In this document: positions 43,354 to 51,868 of the stretch, piece by piece
Numbering within the stretch: position 1 is the first letter of the stretch
Layout of the letters: each line of letters starts with the position of its first letter
Assembly (NCBI RefSeq): GCF_013362815.1
Contig: NZ_JABFVK010000065.1
Location: 17,095 to 81,094, forward strand
Origin: Hamadaea sp.
Lineage (GTDB): Bacteria; Actinomycetota; Actinomycetes; Mycobacteriales; Micromonosporaceae
DNA: 64,000 nt
Direction: 5' to 3'
The notes under the pieces: model-generated
Databases searched by the model: none
What the model was told of the DNA's origin: nothing
What the model saw: only the letters and a program-made list of their open reading frames with translations
Program-made: the position numbers and the translations under genes

Positions 43354-44504
43354 TGCGTACGCTGTTGCTGTCGCCGTTCGCGCCGCACCTTCACCACGAC
43401 CATGCTGCGTCAGACACCATCGTGCAGCTCGTACCGCGACTCGCGAAACACGTCGAGCTGTTCGTGTACTCGCCGCAAACCGGGTCTGCGATAGACGCTC
43501 CCAACGATCTGGATTACACCTTGCTGCCCGCCGGCCCCCAGGGCGCTGCCGGTGTCGCCGCCCGGCTCGGGCCGAAGCCAGCCTGGCTACGCCAGGCGTG
43601 GCCTAAACAGGCCACCCGCGAGGTACACGACCTCATCAACCGCCTTCGTCCTGATGTTGTGCATGCCGAGTACCTGCAGTGCGCCGAGGCCATCGCGGGT
43701 GTGCCTCGCTCAGTGCTCGGCATCCACGACGTCACCGAGAACGTGATGCGGCAATCGCTGCTCGCGTCTTCCCTTCCGAAGAAGCCGTACCGGCTGGCCG
43801 AGCTCTGGCGTACGGCTGCTTTCGAGCGGGAGGCGATCCGCAACGCCGCCGCCGTGCTCACCCTCTCCGAGGCCGACCACTCGGTGGCGTCACGCTACAA
43901 CCGCAGCGTCTTCCTGGCTCGGCCCGGAATCGAACTGGGTGAACTGGAGTGGCGACCCGCTGCAGTCGGCCCTTCCCCGGTTCTCGTCTTCGCCGGGGCG
44001 ATGTGGCGCCGCGCGAACGCCCTGATCGCCCATTTCCTGGTCCACGAGGTAATGCCGGAGGTCTGGCGTCGTCATCCCCAGACGCAATTGCGGATCGTCG
44101 GCGCCCGGCCTCCGCACGATGTCATCGAGCTTGCTGCCGATCCCCGCGTGGTGGTCACCGGTGAGGTGCCGGACATCCGGACCGAGATGCTGAGCAGCAC
44201 CGCCGTTCTGGCACCGTCGATCGTCGGCGGCGGAGTGCTGATGAAGGTGGTGCATGCCATGGCGCTGGGCTGCCCAGTCGTCACTTCGTCCGGTCCAGCC
44301 GCTTCCGTTCAAGGTGATGCGTCCGTCCTCTTCATCGCCGACGAAGCCGCAGATCTGGCGGCAGCGGTTTGCCAGGTCCTGTCGGATCCGGTAGCCGCAG
44401 CGGCTGTCGGCCGGGCCGGCCGCAGGCATGTGGGCGACCTGTTCCGCTGGGATGACACCGTTCGTGCGTACCTGGACGCGTATGAGATAGCGAGCCGTCA
44501 GTGA
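43353..44504 (+). CDS. Family 4 glycosyltransferase
   Basis: Cytoplasmic GT-B-fold glycosyltransferase of 383 residues. The N-terminal acceptor domain begins MRTLLLSPFAPHLHHDHAAS, with HDVTEN in the middle, and the C-terminal donor domain has RIVGARPPHDVIELAADPRVVVTGEV and GGGVLMKVVHAMALGCPVVTS. The usual EX7E glutamate pair is not obvious, as in some exopolysaccharide GT4 members. It overlaps the preceding gene by one base (TGATG) and the next by 4. Donor and acceptor sugars are unknown. Confidence 0.85.
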   Translation: MRTLLLSPFAPHLHHDHAASDTIVQLVPRLAKHVELFVYSPQTGSAIDAPNDLDYTLLPAGPQGAAGVAARLGPKPAWLRQAWPKQATREVHDLINRLRPDVVHAEYLQCAEAIAGVPRSVLGIHDVTENVMRQSLLASSLPKKPYRLAELWRTAAFEREAIRNAAAVLTLSEADHSVASRYNRSVFLARPGIELGELEWRPAAVGPSPVLVFAGAMWRRANALIAHFLVHEVMPEVWRRHPQTQLRIVGARPPHDVIELAADPRVVVTGEVPDIRTEMLSSTAVLAPSIVGGGVLMKVVHAMALGCPVVTSSGPAASVQGDASVLFIADEAADLAAAVCQVLSDPVAAAAVGRAGRRHVGDLFRWDDTVRAYLDAYEIASRQ

Positions 44505-45331
44505 AGGTCGTCGGAATCCTCGTCAGCTACAACTCTGCCGCCGACCTTCCCCTGAGTCTGGGGAGCCTTGCGGCGCTGCCGGTGTCCGACATCGTCGTCG
44601 TGGACAACGCGTCGAGCGACGACAGCGCCGAGATCGCGCTCACTTATACGCCGCACGTCCTGCGCCTGCCCAACGTCGGGTTCGGCAAGGCGATCAACGC
44701 GGCGGTGGAGTATCTGCCGGGCGCTGACGCGTACCTGCTGATCAACCCGGACTGTGGCATCCATCTGGCGGACTTCCACAAGCTCACGGGCGCCCTGACG
44801 GCCGACCCCGCCCTTGGAGCCGTAGCGCCCCTGATGCGCTATCCAAACGGCGAGTTCGGGATCTCGGCGGGGCCCGAGATGAGCATCGCGAAGGAGTGGC
44901 TCGCCGCACTGCGCGTCGACCATCTGGTTCCGCGCCGGGCCCGCGCCGCGTTGTCGCGGTCGCGTCTCCTCCGCCGGCTCGTACCGATGCTCGCCTACCT
45001 GGACACCAAGCCAGCAGCCGCAATTCAGCACACGGCGTGGGTCTCCGGCTTCTGCATGCTCGTCCGCCGTGAGGCCTTCGAGCAGGTCGGCGGCTTCGAC
45101 CCCGCCTTCTTCCTGTACTTCGAGGATGTCGACCTCTGCAAACGCATGCGAGCCTCGGGCTGGCGCGTCGGCTCGGTCGGCACCAGCGTCGCCCTGCATC
45201 GAGAGAGCACAAGCACGGGTGCGGTCGGCAAGAACCGTCTCTATAGAGACGGGATGGTCGTCTATTTCGACCGCCACGGCGCGCGGATTGAACGCGTACT
45301 GGCGAGAGCTTTGAGGAGATTCCCCCTATGA
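44501..45331 (+). CDS. Family 2 glycosyltransferase (rhamnosyltransferase-like)
   Basis: GT-A-fold enzyme of 276 residues. The N-terminus VKVVGILVSYNSAADLPLS is typical, followed by VVDNASSDDS, the metal-binding LINPDC and, further on, VSGFCMLVRREAFEQVGGFDPAFFLYFEDVD with the catalytic region near EDVDLC. This arrangement is common in rhamnosyltransferases of polysaccharide loci. It starts with GTG in a GTGA overlap with the upstream GT4 gene and ends in an ATGA overlap with the next. Confidence 0.88.
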   Translation: MKVVGILVSYNSAADLPLSLGSLAALPVSDIVVVDNASSDDSAEIALTYTPHVLRLPNVGFGKAINAAVEYLPGADAYLLINPDCGIHLADFHKLTGALTADPALGAVAPLMRYPNGEFGISAGPEMSIAKEWLAALRVDHLVPRRARAALSRSRLLRRLVPMLAYLDTKPAAAIQHTAWVSGFCMLVRREAFEQVGGFDPAFFLYFEDVDLCKRMRASGWRVGSVGTSVALHRESTSTGAVGKNRLYRDGMVVYFDRHGARIERVLARALRRFPL

Positions 45332-46500
45332 AGGTGCTGTTCGTCGCGCCGTGGATCCCGTCGAAGATCCGGCCGCGGAGTCTCGAGATACTCAACATGC
45401 TGGTCAAAGACCACGACGTCCGGTTCGTCGGGCTCGTCAGCTCGGAAGCGGAAGAGCGCGAGGCGACCGAACTACCGGTGACCAACCCCGTCCTGATCCG
45501 GCGTGATCGCTGGGGATCGATGGCGCGATGCGCTCGCGCCCTTCCGACCCGCACGGCGCTGCAACAGGCCTACGCTCAGGTTCCCGGACTCTCAGCGGCT
45601 GTACGCGAGCAGATCCGAGACTGGCGGCCGGACGTCGTGCACCTCAACGTTTTCCGCACCGTTCACCTGGTCGAGGAGTGCGCTCCGACGCCGGTCATCA
45701 TCGACCTCGACGAGTTCCGGAGCGAGTACTACGAGCAAGTGGCTCGAACCGCGAAGTTCCCTTGGCATCTCGTGGGCCGGATCGAAGGTCCACGCATGAA
45801 GGCGCGCGAGGACCGGCTGGTCGAGATGGGCGTACCGATAATGCTTTCCGCTCCCGATGAGCCCGGTGCGGAGCGCCCGGGAACGTACGTCGTACGGAGT
45901 GCGTACGATTTCCCGCTCACACGTCACGCGGAGCCGACGGAGCCGATCGTCCTCTTCGTCGGACGACTCACATACGAGGCGAACGTGCACGGTCTCATGT
46001 GGTTCATCGAGCAGTGCTGGCCGGGCATTCGTACGCGCGTACCGAACGCGAAGTTGCGAATCGTGGGCACCGAACCGCCCCGCGAGGTGCTCGAGGCCGC
46101 CACCAACGGTGTCGAGGTCTTCGCGAACGTGCCGGATGTCGATCCATACTATCTGGAGGCATCCGCTGCGATTGTGCCGATTCATCGAGGAACCGGCGTC
46201 CAGATGAAGCTCATCCAGGCGCTCGCCGCCGGAGTGCCAACCGTCGCGACTTCCGCCGTGACTCGGCGGGCAGGCGTACGCCACGGTCACGATGTGCTCG
46301 TCTCCGATGATCCCGACGGCTGGATCGACGCGGTCACTACGCTACTGACCAACCCCGAAGCGGCACAGCGACTTGCCGCAGCCGGTCGCGAGTGGGCGGT
46401 GGGCAGCCACAGCACGGAGGCAGTTCGACGCCAATTGGCCGATGCGTACGCGGCGGTCGGACCGCCCAAGGACGATCTGTTCCCCGATTCCTCCGAATAA
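45328..46500 (+). CDS. Family 4 glycosyltransferase
   Basis: GT-B enzyme of 390 residues. The donor-binding half has VGRLTYEANVHGLMWFIEQC, LRIVGTEPPREVLEAATNGV and GTGVQMKLIQALAAGVPTVATS, a signature of bacterial exopolysaccharide GT4 enzymes. It ends the block of coupled genes that starts at 40802: a 151-base gap follows before the sugar transferase gene. The sugar specificity is unknown. Confidence 0.87.
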   Translation: MKVLFVAPWIPSKIRPRSLEILNMLVKDHDVRFVGLVSSEAEEREATELPVTNPVLIRRDRWGSMARCARALPTRTALQQAYAQVPGLSAAVREQIRDWRPDVVHLNVFRTVHLVEECAPTPVIIDLDEFRSEYYEQVARTAKFPWHLVGRIEGPRMKAREDRLVEMGVPIMLSAPDEPGAERPGTYVVRSAYDFPLTRHAEPTEPIVLFVGRLTYEANVHGLMWFIEQCWPGIRTRVPNAKLRIVGTEPPREVLEAATNGVEVFANVPDVDPYYLEASAAIVPIHRGTGVQMKLIQALAAGVPTVATSAVTRRAGVRHGHDVLVSDDPDGWIDAVTTLLTNPEAAQRLAAAGREWAVGSHSTEAVRRQLADAYAAVGPPKDDLFPDSSE

Positions 46501-46651
46501 TCCGATACATCCCGGCTATCCGGCAGATCTCAGTTCGAGGACAAGCTCGTTCCTGGCCTGATCGGCGATAGCGCGGTCAGCCAGGAGGACATAGCATTCT
46601 GCGGTCGCGGTCAGAAACATCGAGCTATTCAGATAAAAACGGGGAACTGAA

Positions 46652-48286
46652 ATGAACGACGCCGGTCTATCATCGTTGACGGACGACGGCTACGACCCAT
46701 CGATCATCCCGTCGGCGGTCTTCGCTCGGCCAGAATCGGAATACGGTGACGAGTCACCGTTCGACTACAGCTACCAGCACTCGGCGACGGATGACCCACC
46801 GGACCGGATGTATTTTGACGTGCCACAGCAGCGGAACCAGGAAAGCGTGCCGGCACCGCGGATCCCCGAAGACAGCGGGCAGGTGACGCCGCCACCCGAG
46901 CCATCTGCGGCGACGATCGTCTTGCCCTATGTCGGTTCGCGCGCGTCGCGGCGTACGCGACTCCTGCGCGCTTGGATGATCACACTTCCCGTGGATGTCC
47001 TAGCGCTGCTGACGCCACTTCTGATGACCGTGCAGTACTGGAAGGGCACGCTGTTCACGGCTCTGCTGACCGTTCTGATCTTCGCGGTAGGTGGCCTCTA
47101 CCGCGGCCGGCGGCATATGAGCATTCTCGATGAGTTACCGGCGCTGGCGGGCCGGCTCCTCGCCGCGGCTGCCATTGTCGCGATCATCGCGGCGGAGCGT
47201 CACGAGTCGGTCGAGTATGTCGCGGGGTTCATGCGCGCTATCGCGATCTCCTCCGTCGCGGTCCTCATCGGCCGCGCCATCACCCGCGCCATCGTGGTGA
47301 CTTCTCGTCGGCGTCGGCTGGTTGAGCACGGCGCCATCGTCCTCGGCGGTGGTCCCGTCGCAACCGAGCTTGCTCGCCTCCTGCGTCGCTATCCCGAATA
47401 CGGCCTCCGGTTCTGCGGATTCATCGATGTCGCCGGAGCCCCGCACGAGACCAGGGATCTCATGCCGCTGATCGGTCATCTCGACCAGTTGGAAAAAATG
47501 ATCGAGGCGACGGAGTGCGATGTACTGATCGTGGCGGACATCAACTGCCCGGAGGAGGAACTCCTGGAGGTGATCCGCCTCCCCGCCGCCATGCGCTGCG
47601 ATCTCTGGGTGGTGCCCCGGCTGCGTACCTTCAACACTCACGGCGGAATCCCGGATCACATCGGCGCCATTCCGGTTTCGCACATGCGGCGGCCGGAGCT
47701 ATCCGGGGCGAAGTGGGCCGTCAAGCGTACGACCGACATCATCCTGTCGGGCACCGCCCTCCTGCTCTTGAGCCCGATCCTGCTGTTGTGCGCGATTGCC
47801 ACCCGAATCGAGGGCGGTCGCGGAGTCTTCTTCCGCCAGCAGCGCATCGGCCGCTACGGCGTAACGTTCGAGGTCATCAAGTTCCGATCGATGCGGCCGC
47901 GTGACGACAACGAGTCTCAGACAAACTGGTCGGTAGCCGATGATCCGCGGGTGGGCCCGGTCGGTCGCTTCATGAGACGCACTTCGCTCGACGAGCTTCC
48001 ACAGCTTTGGAACATCCTGCGGGGAGACATGACCATTGTTGGCCCCCGCCCGGAGCGACCCTTCTTCGTGGAGAAGTTCTCCGCCGAGCACCCTGGCTAC
48101 GATCTGCGACACCGCGTGCCGGTGGGTCTCACCGGTCTCGCTCAGGTGAGTGGTCTGCGTGGGGATACGCCGATCTCCGACCGGGCTCGATTTGACAACT
48201 ACTACATCGAGAACTGGTCGCTCTGGCTGGACGTAAAGGTCGTTCTGCGGACAGTTGCGGAGGTCTTCCGGGGTGGCGGACGGTGA
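46652..48286 (+). CDS. Polyprenyl-phosphate sugar-1-phosphate transferase (WcaJ/CpsE type)
   Basis: Initiates each repeat unit by moving a sugar-1-phosphate from a nucleotide sugar to undecaprenyl phosphate. It has 544 residues: a disordered acidic N-terminus of about 90 residues, four membrane segments (about 105-210), a Rossmann-like CoA-binding domain (VLGGGPVATELARLLRR) and the C-terminal catalytic domain with one membrane helix, FEVIKFRSMRPRDD and RTSLDELPQLWNILRGDMTIVGPRPERP. GGGGAA precedes its ATG by 6 bases; it probably has its own promoter in the preceding 151 bases. Confidence 0.92.
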   Translation: MNDAGLSSLTDDGYDPSIIPSAVFARPESEYGDESPFDYSYQHSATDDPPDRMYFDVPQQRNQESVPAPRIPEDSGQVTPPPEPSAATIVLPYVGSRASRRTRLLRAWMITLPVDVLALLTPLLMTVQYWKGTLFTALLTVLIFAVGGLYRGRRHMSILDELPALAGRLLAAAAIVAIIAAERHESVEYVAGFMRAIAISSVAVLIGRAITRAIVVTSRRRRLVEHGAIVLGGGPVATELARLLRRYPEYGLRFCGFIDVAGAPHETRDLMPLIGHLDQLEKMIEATECDVLIVADINCPEEELLEVIRLPAAMRCDLWVVPRLRTFNTHGGIPDHIGAIPVSHMRRPELSGAKWAVKRTTDIILSGTALLLLSPILLLCAIATRIEGGRGVFFRQQRIGRYGVTFEVIKFRSMRPRDDNESQTNWSVADDPRVGPVGRFMRRTSLDELPQLWNILRGDMTIVGPRPERPFFVEKFSAEHPGYDLRHRVPVGLTGLAQVSGLRGDTPISDRARFDNYYIENWSLWLDVKVVLRTVAEVFRGGGR

Positions 48287-48350
48287 GTCTCGTCCGTCCA
48301 GCGGAAACGCGGCCTGCTGAGCGCTCGGCAGCTATCCGGCAGCCCGCGAA

Positions 48351-50438
48351 GTGAGCCGATTGGAAACGGTCGGCACGATCGACGCCGAACCATGGCTTCT
48401 CCAGAGTCGGCCGCACGGCAGGCGGCGACCTGACATACAGGGCCTCCGGATGATCGCTGTCGCCGCGGTCATCGGCGACCACCTGCTCGCTTATCCCCGC
48501 GGGGGTTTCGTGGGCGTGGACGTCTTCTTCGTGATCTCGGGCTATCTGATCACGTCCCTGCTGCTGCGCGAGTACGGCCAAACCGGACGTATCTCGCTTC
48601 GCGGGTTCTACATCAGGCGGGCCAAGCGAATCCTTCCGGCGGCGATCCTCGTTCTCGGGACGACGCTGGCTTTCGGGCGGATGCTGTTCGACGAGTCTCG
48701 ATTCCGCGACATGTCCGTGGATGTCGTCGCCGCCGCCGTCTTCGGCGCGAACTGGCGCTTCGCCGCAGTCGGCGCGGACTACTTCCAGCAAGGGCTCCGA
48801 CCGTCACCGGTCCAGCATTTCTGGTCCCTTGCCGTGGAGGAGCAGTTCTACCTGCTCTGGCCGGCTCTTCTGCTCGCCGTACTGACGCTATCGATCAGGT
48901 ATGCGCGCCGTAACGCGGACGCCCGTCTCACCGCGGCGCTGGCCGCCGTAGGCGGCCTCACCGCCATTTCGTTCTGTTGGTCGGTCTTCGAGACCGCGAC
49001 AGGACCGACTGTCGCATACTTCTCCACCTTCTCCCGCGCATGGGAACTCGGCGTCGGGGCCTGCGTCGCGCTTCTCCGCCTTCGCGGGAGAAGGTGGTCG
49101 GCACGCACCAGTACGGCGCTCGCATGGCTCGGCCTGGCCACGGTGGCGATCTCGATCTTCTCGCTCCGCGCCGACGTCGCCTTCCCCGGCCCCTGGGCGT
49201 TGGCACCAGTTGCCGGAGCGGCCCTGGTCATCGGTGCTGAGCGGAGCTCGTCCACCGCACCGAAATACCTGTGGCCCCTCACAAATCGAGTCAGCCAATA
49301 CCTCGGTGACATCTCCTACTCCCTCTACCTCTGGCACTTTCCGGTCGTGATATTCCTGCCGACCCTCGTGGCCACTGAGGGCCTGCTGTACCCGGTGCTC
49401 TCGATCGGCCTGGTTTCCCTCCTCGCGGTCGTCTCCTACCATTTCGTCGAAGACCCGCTACGAAACGCCCCTTGGCCCTGGTGGTCGCCTGGCAAGATGC
49501 GGATCGGGCGACCGCAGCCGGCATTGGCGCTCGGGCTCGGTTCTCTGCTGCTTGTGAGCGGCGTCGCAGTCATTCAGGGCCCGCCGCAAGTCGTTCGCCC
49601 GCCGAGCAGTCCTACCGAGTGTTTCGGGGCTGCGGCACTGGACCCCGCGCTTGTCTGCCCGCTCAGCCAGGGGAACTACGTCCTGCCCGCTCCGGCGGAT
49701 CTCGTCGATGACACAGCCGGCGCGTTCGACTGCTGGATCGCCGAGGGGGAACGGATGAAGCGGTGCGCCTACGGGGATCCATCGGCGAAGACTCGAGTGG
49801 CAATCGTCGGCGACAGTCATGCCGCCATGCTGCTACCTGGGCTGAAATCCCAGCTCAAAACGCGGGGATGGCGTCTGGACGCCTATGTCGGCTGGGGTTG
49901 CCAGTGGATGCGAACCGGCACTGGAAGCACCTGTGACGGCGCCATGCGAGACATCCAGAAGGCGCTCATGACGGGCAAGGCCTACGACGTAGTTCTAGTG
50001 ACGGCGGCCCGGCAGCGAACTGCTCAGGACAAGTCGTGGGTTTCCCAGATGTACGCCGACGCATGGCGGCCGGTGGCCGAACGTGGAAGCAAGATCGTCG
50101 TCGTCGCGGACAGCCCCGCAGTCGACCAGTCCGCGCTTGACTGCGTTCTACGTATCGGATTCTCGCCTGCCAAGGACGACTGTTCGACCCCCGTGTCGCA
50201 CGCCTTCAGCGAGACAGATCCGCTCCTGGGCGCGGCTCGTCTGGTCGACGGAACTGCCGTCGTCGACCTCAGATCCTTCTACTGCAAGAGTTCACGTTGT
50301 CCGGCTGTGATCGGCAACGTCATCGTCTACCGCGACACCGTCGGCCATATCACCTCGACGTTCAGCCGTACGCTCGGCCCGTACCTCGTCGATGCGGTCG
50401 CCCGTGCCGCGGGACTGGCAGTGAGTGTCAAGCCTTAG
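48351..50438 (+). CDS. Acyltransferase family 3 fused to an SGNH hydrolase domain (OatA-like)
   Basis: Membrane O-acetyltransferase of 695 residues. The N-terminal domain has about 11 membrane segments and the motifs RPDIQGLRMIAV, GVDVFFVISGYLI and FYIRRAKRILPA. The C-terminal extracytoplasmic SGNH domain has its nucleophile in IVGDSHA (S489) and the D662/H666 pair in YRDTVGH. It would acetylate the polysaccharide or peptidoglycan. It starts with GTG and no strong ribosome-binding site. The conserved RPDIQGLR needs this start. Its end overlaps the convergent LCP gene by 11 bases. Confidence 0.9.
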   Translation: MSRLETVGTIDAEPWLLQSRPHGRRRPDIQGLRMIAVAAVIGDHLLAYPRGGFVGVDVFFVISGYLITSLLLREYGQTGRISLRGFYIRRAKRILPAAILVLGTTLAFGRMLFDESRFRDMSVDVVAAAVFGANWRFAAVGADYFQQGLRPSPVQHFWSLAVEEQFYLLWPALLLAVLTLSIRYARRNADARLTAALAAVGGLTAISFCWSVFETATGPTVAYFSTFSRAWELGVGACVALLRLRGRRWSARTSTALAWLGLATVAISIFSLRADVAFPGPWALAPVAGAALVIGAERSSSTAPKYLWPLTNRVSQYLGDISYSLYLWHFPVVIFLPTLVATEGLLYPVLSIGLVSLLAVVSYHFVEDPLRNAPWPWWSPGKMRIGRPQPALALGLGSLLLVSGVAVIQGPPQVVRPPSSPTECFGAAALDPALVCPLSQGNYVLPAPADLVDDTAGAFDCWIAEGERMKRCAYGDPSAKTRVAIVGDSHAAMLLPGLKSQLKTRGWRLDAYVGWGCQWMRTGTGSTCDGAMRDIQKALMTGKAYDVVLVTAARQRTAQDKSWVSQMYADAWRPVAERGSKIVVVADSPAVDQSALDCVLRIGFSPAKDDCSTPVSHAFSETDPLLGAARLVDGTAVVDLRSFYCKSSRCPAVIGNVIVYRDTVGHITSTFSRTLGPYLVDAVARAAGLAVSVKP

Positions 50439-51591
50439 CCAGCCAGGTCGGATTCTCCGCGAGGAAGTCTTCAAGCGTGTCAGATTTGGCTGCCGCGAAC
50501 ATCTTCAGGCTCTTGGCGGTCAAGTACTGGCACGACGACTTGTCGGGACACTTGACCGACGCGTATTCGCCGCCGTTCGTCCGCACCATCTGGATGCCGT
50601 CCGTGCCGATTCCCTTCAGGAGGAAGATCCAGTCCGTGAGGTGAGCCGCGCCGGGGTCGAAAGTCAGTGTCTTTCCGGCTGCGGACATGACTCGGTTCAG
50701 CTTGCCGACGTCCGTCATTCCCTGGCTCATGGCTTCCTTGGCCACTGCCTTGAGGAACTGCTGCTGGTGCCGCTGGCGGTCGTAGTCACCGCCGGAGGTG
50801 TGTCGCTGACGGACATAGTCGAGCGCCTGCCACGGCTCTAGATGGCGGCAGCCCGGTTGATAAGTCATCGCCGGCACGCCCGAGGGCAGCTCGTTGCCTT
50901 TGACGTCACGGTGAATGGAGGTGACTTTCTGGTCGATGCACATGTTGACCCCGCCGAGGGCCTCTACGACTGATTGGAAGCCGGCGAAGTTCACGATCGC
51001 GCCGGCGTTGAAAGTGATGCCCGTCACCTTTGAAACCGTGTTCGCAAGCAGCTCGAACCCGCCGGTCCGGCCGCCGCCGTTGTCGCTTCCGTGCTGGAAA
51101 GCCGCGTTGATCTTCTCTTTGCGGCCACCGAACTTGGTCTTGGGGAACGCCGGAATGTCCGCGAGTGTGTCTCGCGGCACCGACAGGAAGTAGGCCTTGT
51201 CGTGAGCAGCGTTGATGTGGAAGACGATGATGGTGTCCGCACGAGTGCCCTCCGGGTCGTCACTCACCGTCCGCTCGTCCACGCCGATCAGGAGCAAATT
51301 CAGAGGGCCCTGCAGAACAGGCCCCTTCTCCGTCGGAGTGGCGACCGAGTCGCCCAGCATGCTCTCCTGGTCTACCGCGTCGTCGACCTTCCCAAGCATG
51401 ACGTTCACCGTGGCGGCAACACCACCACTCGCGACCATCAGCAACGCGCCCAGAACCACGACGAGCTTGGCCCACAACGGGCTCTTGACCTTCTTGGCCA
51501 CCTTGCTGGACGACAATTGATCATCCGCCAGATCCCGGCGATGGGGCTCTAAGCGCCGGCGACCGCCGGACCGGCGATCATCGGTGTTCAT
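50428..51591 (-). CDS. LytR-CpsA-Psr (LCP) family protein
   Basis: Attaches polyprenyl-linked wall polymers to peptidoglycan on the outer face of the membrane. It has 387 residues: a basic cytoplasmic N-terminus, one membrane helix (about 38-66) and an LCP domain with LLIGVDERT, ADTIIVFHINAAHDKAYFLS, VPRDTLADIP, KINAAFQHG and DYVRQRH, which bind the lipid phosphate and catalyse transfer. ATG at 51591 is preferred over the GTG two codons earlier. It is convergent with the acyltransferase gene and divergent from the FAD protein gene. Confidence 0.92.
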   Translation of the reverse strand: MNTDDRRSGGRRRLEPHRRDLADDQLSSSKVAKKVKSPLWAKLVVVLGALLMVASGGVAATVNVMLGKVDDAVDQESMLGDSVATPTEKGPVLQGPLNLLLIGVDERTVSDDPEGTRADTIIVFHINAAHDKAYFLSVPRDTLADIPAFPKTKFGGRKEKINAAFQHGSDNGGGRTGGFELLANTVSKVTGITFNAGAIVNFAGFQSVVEALGGVNMCIDQKVTSIHRDVKGNELPSGVPAMTYQPGCRHLEPWQALDYVRQRHTSGGDYDRQRHQQQFLKAVAKEAMSQGMTDVGKLNRVMSAAGKTLTFDPGAAHLTDWIFLLKGIGTDGIQMVRTNGGEYASVKCPDKSSCQYLTAKSLKMFAAAKSDTLEDFLAENPTWLAKA

Positions 51592-51868
51592 TCGCACGGT
51601 TTTCCGCCCATCTCATCGCCGCCCCCGGTTTGGCAGCGCCCGTCGACCTCCGGGTTCTTCGTACCGTACTAGCCCGAGGCGACAGCACGCAGCCCGGCGA
51701 TGCCTGTGCAATACGCATACTTGGGCAAATCACAGCATCTATTCCCCGAGCGATTCTCGGCTGGCGTCTCCGTCAAGGTCCGGCCCACATGTTCGGAGGC
51801 GATTGGCTACAGTTCAATGCTGCTCACCTCAGGCCGGAGAGGCCGCCGAACCCGCAAAGGACGGGCTC

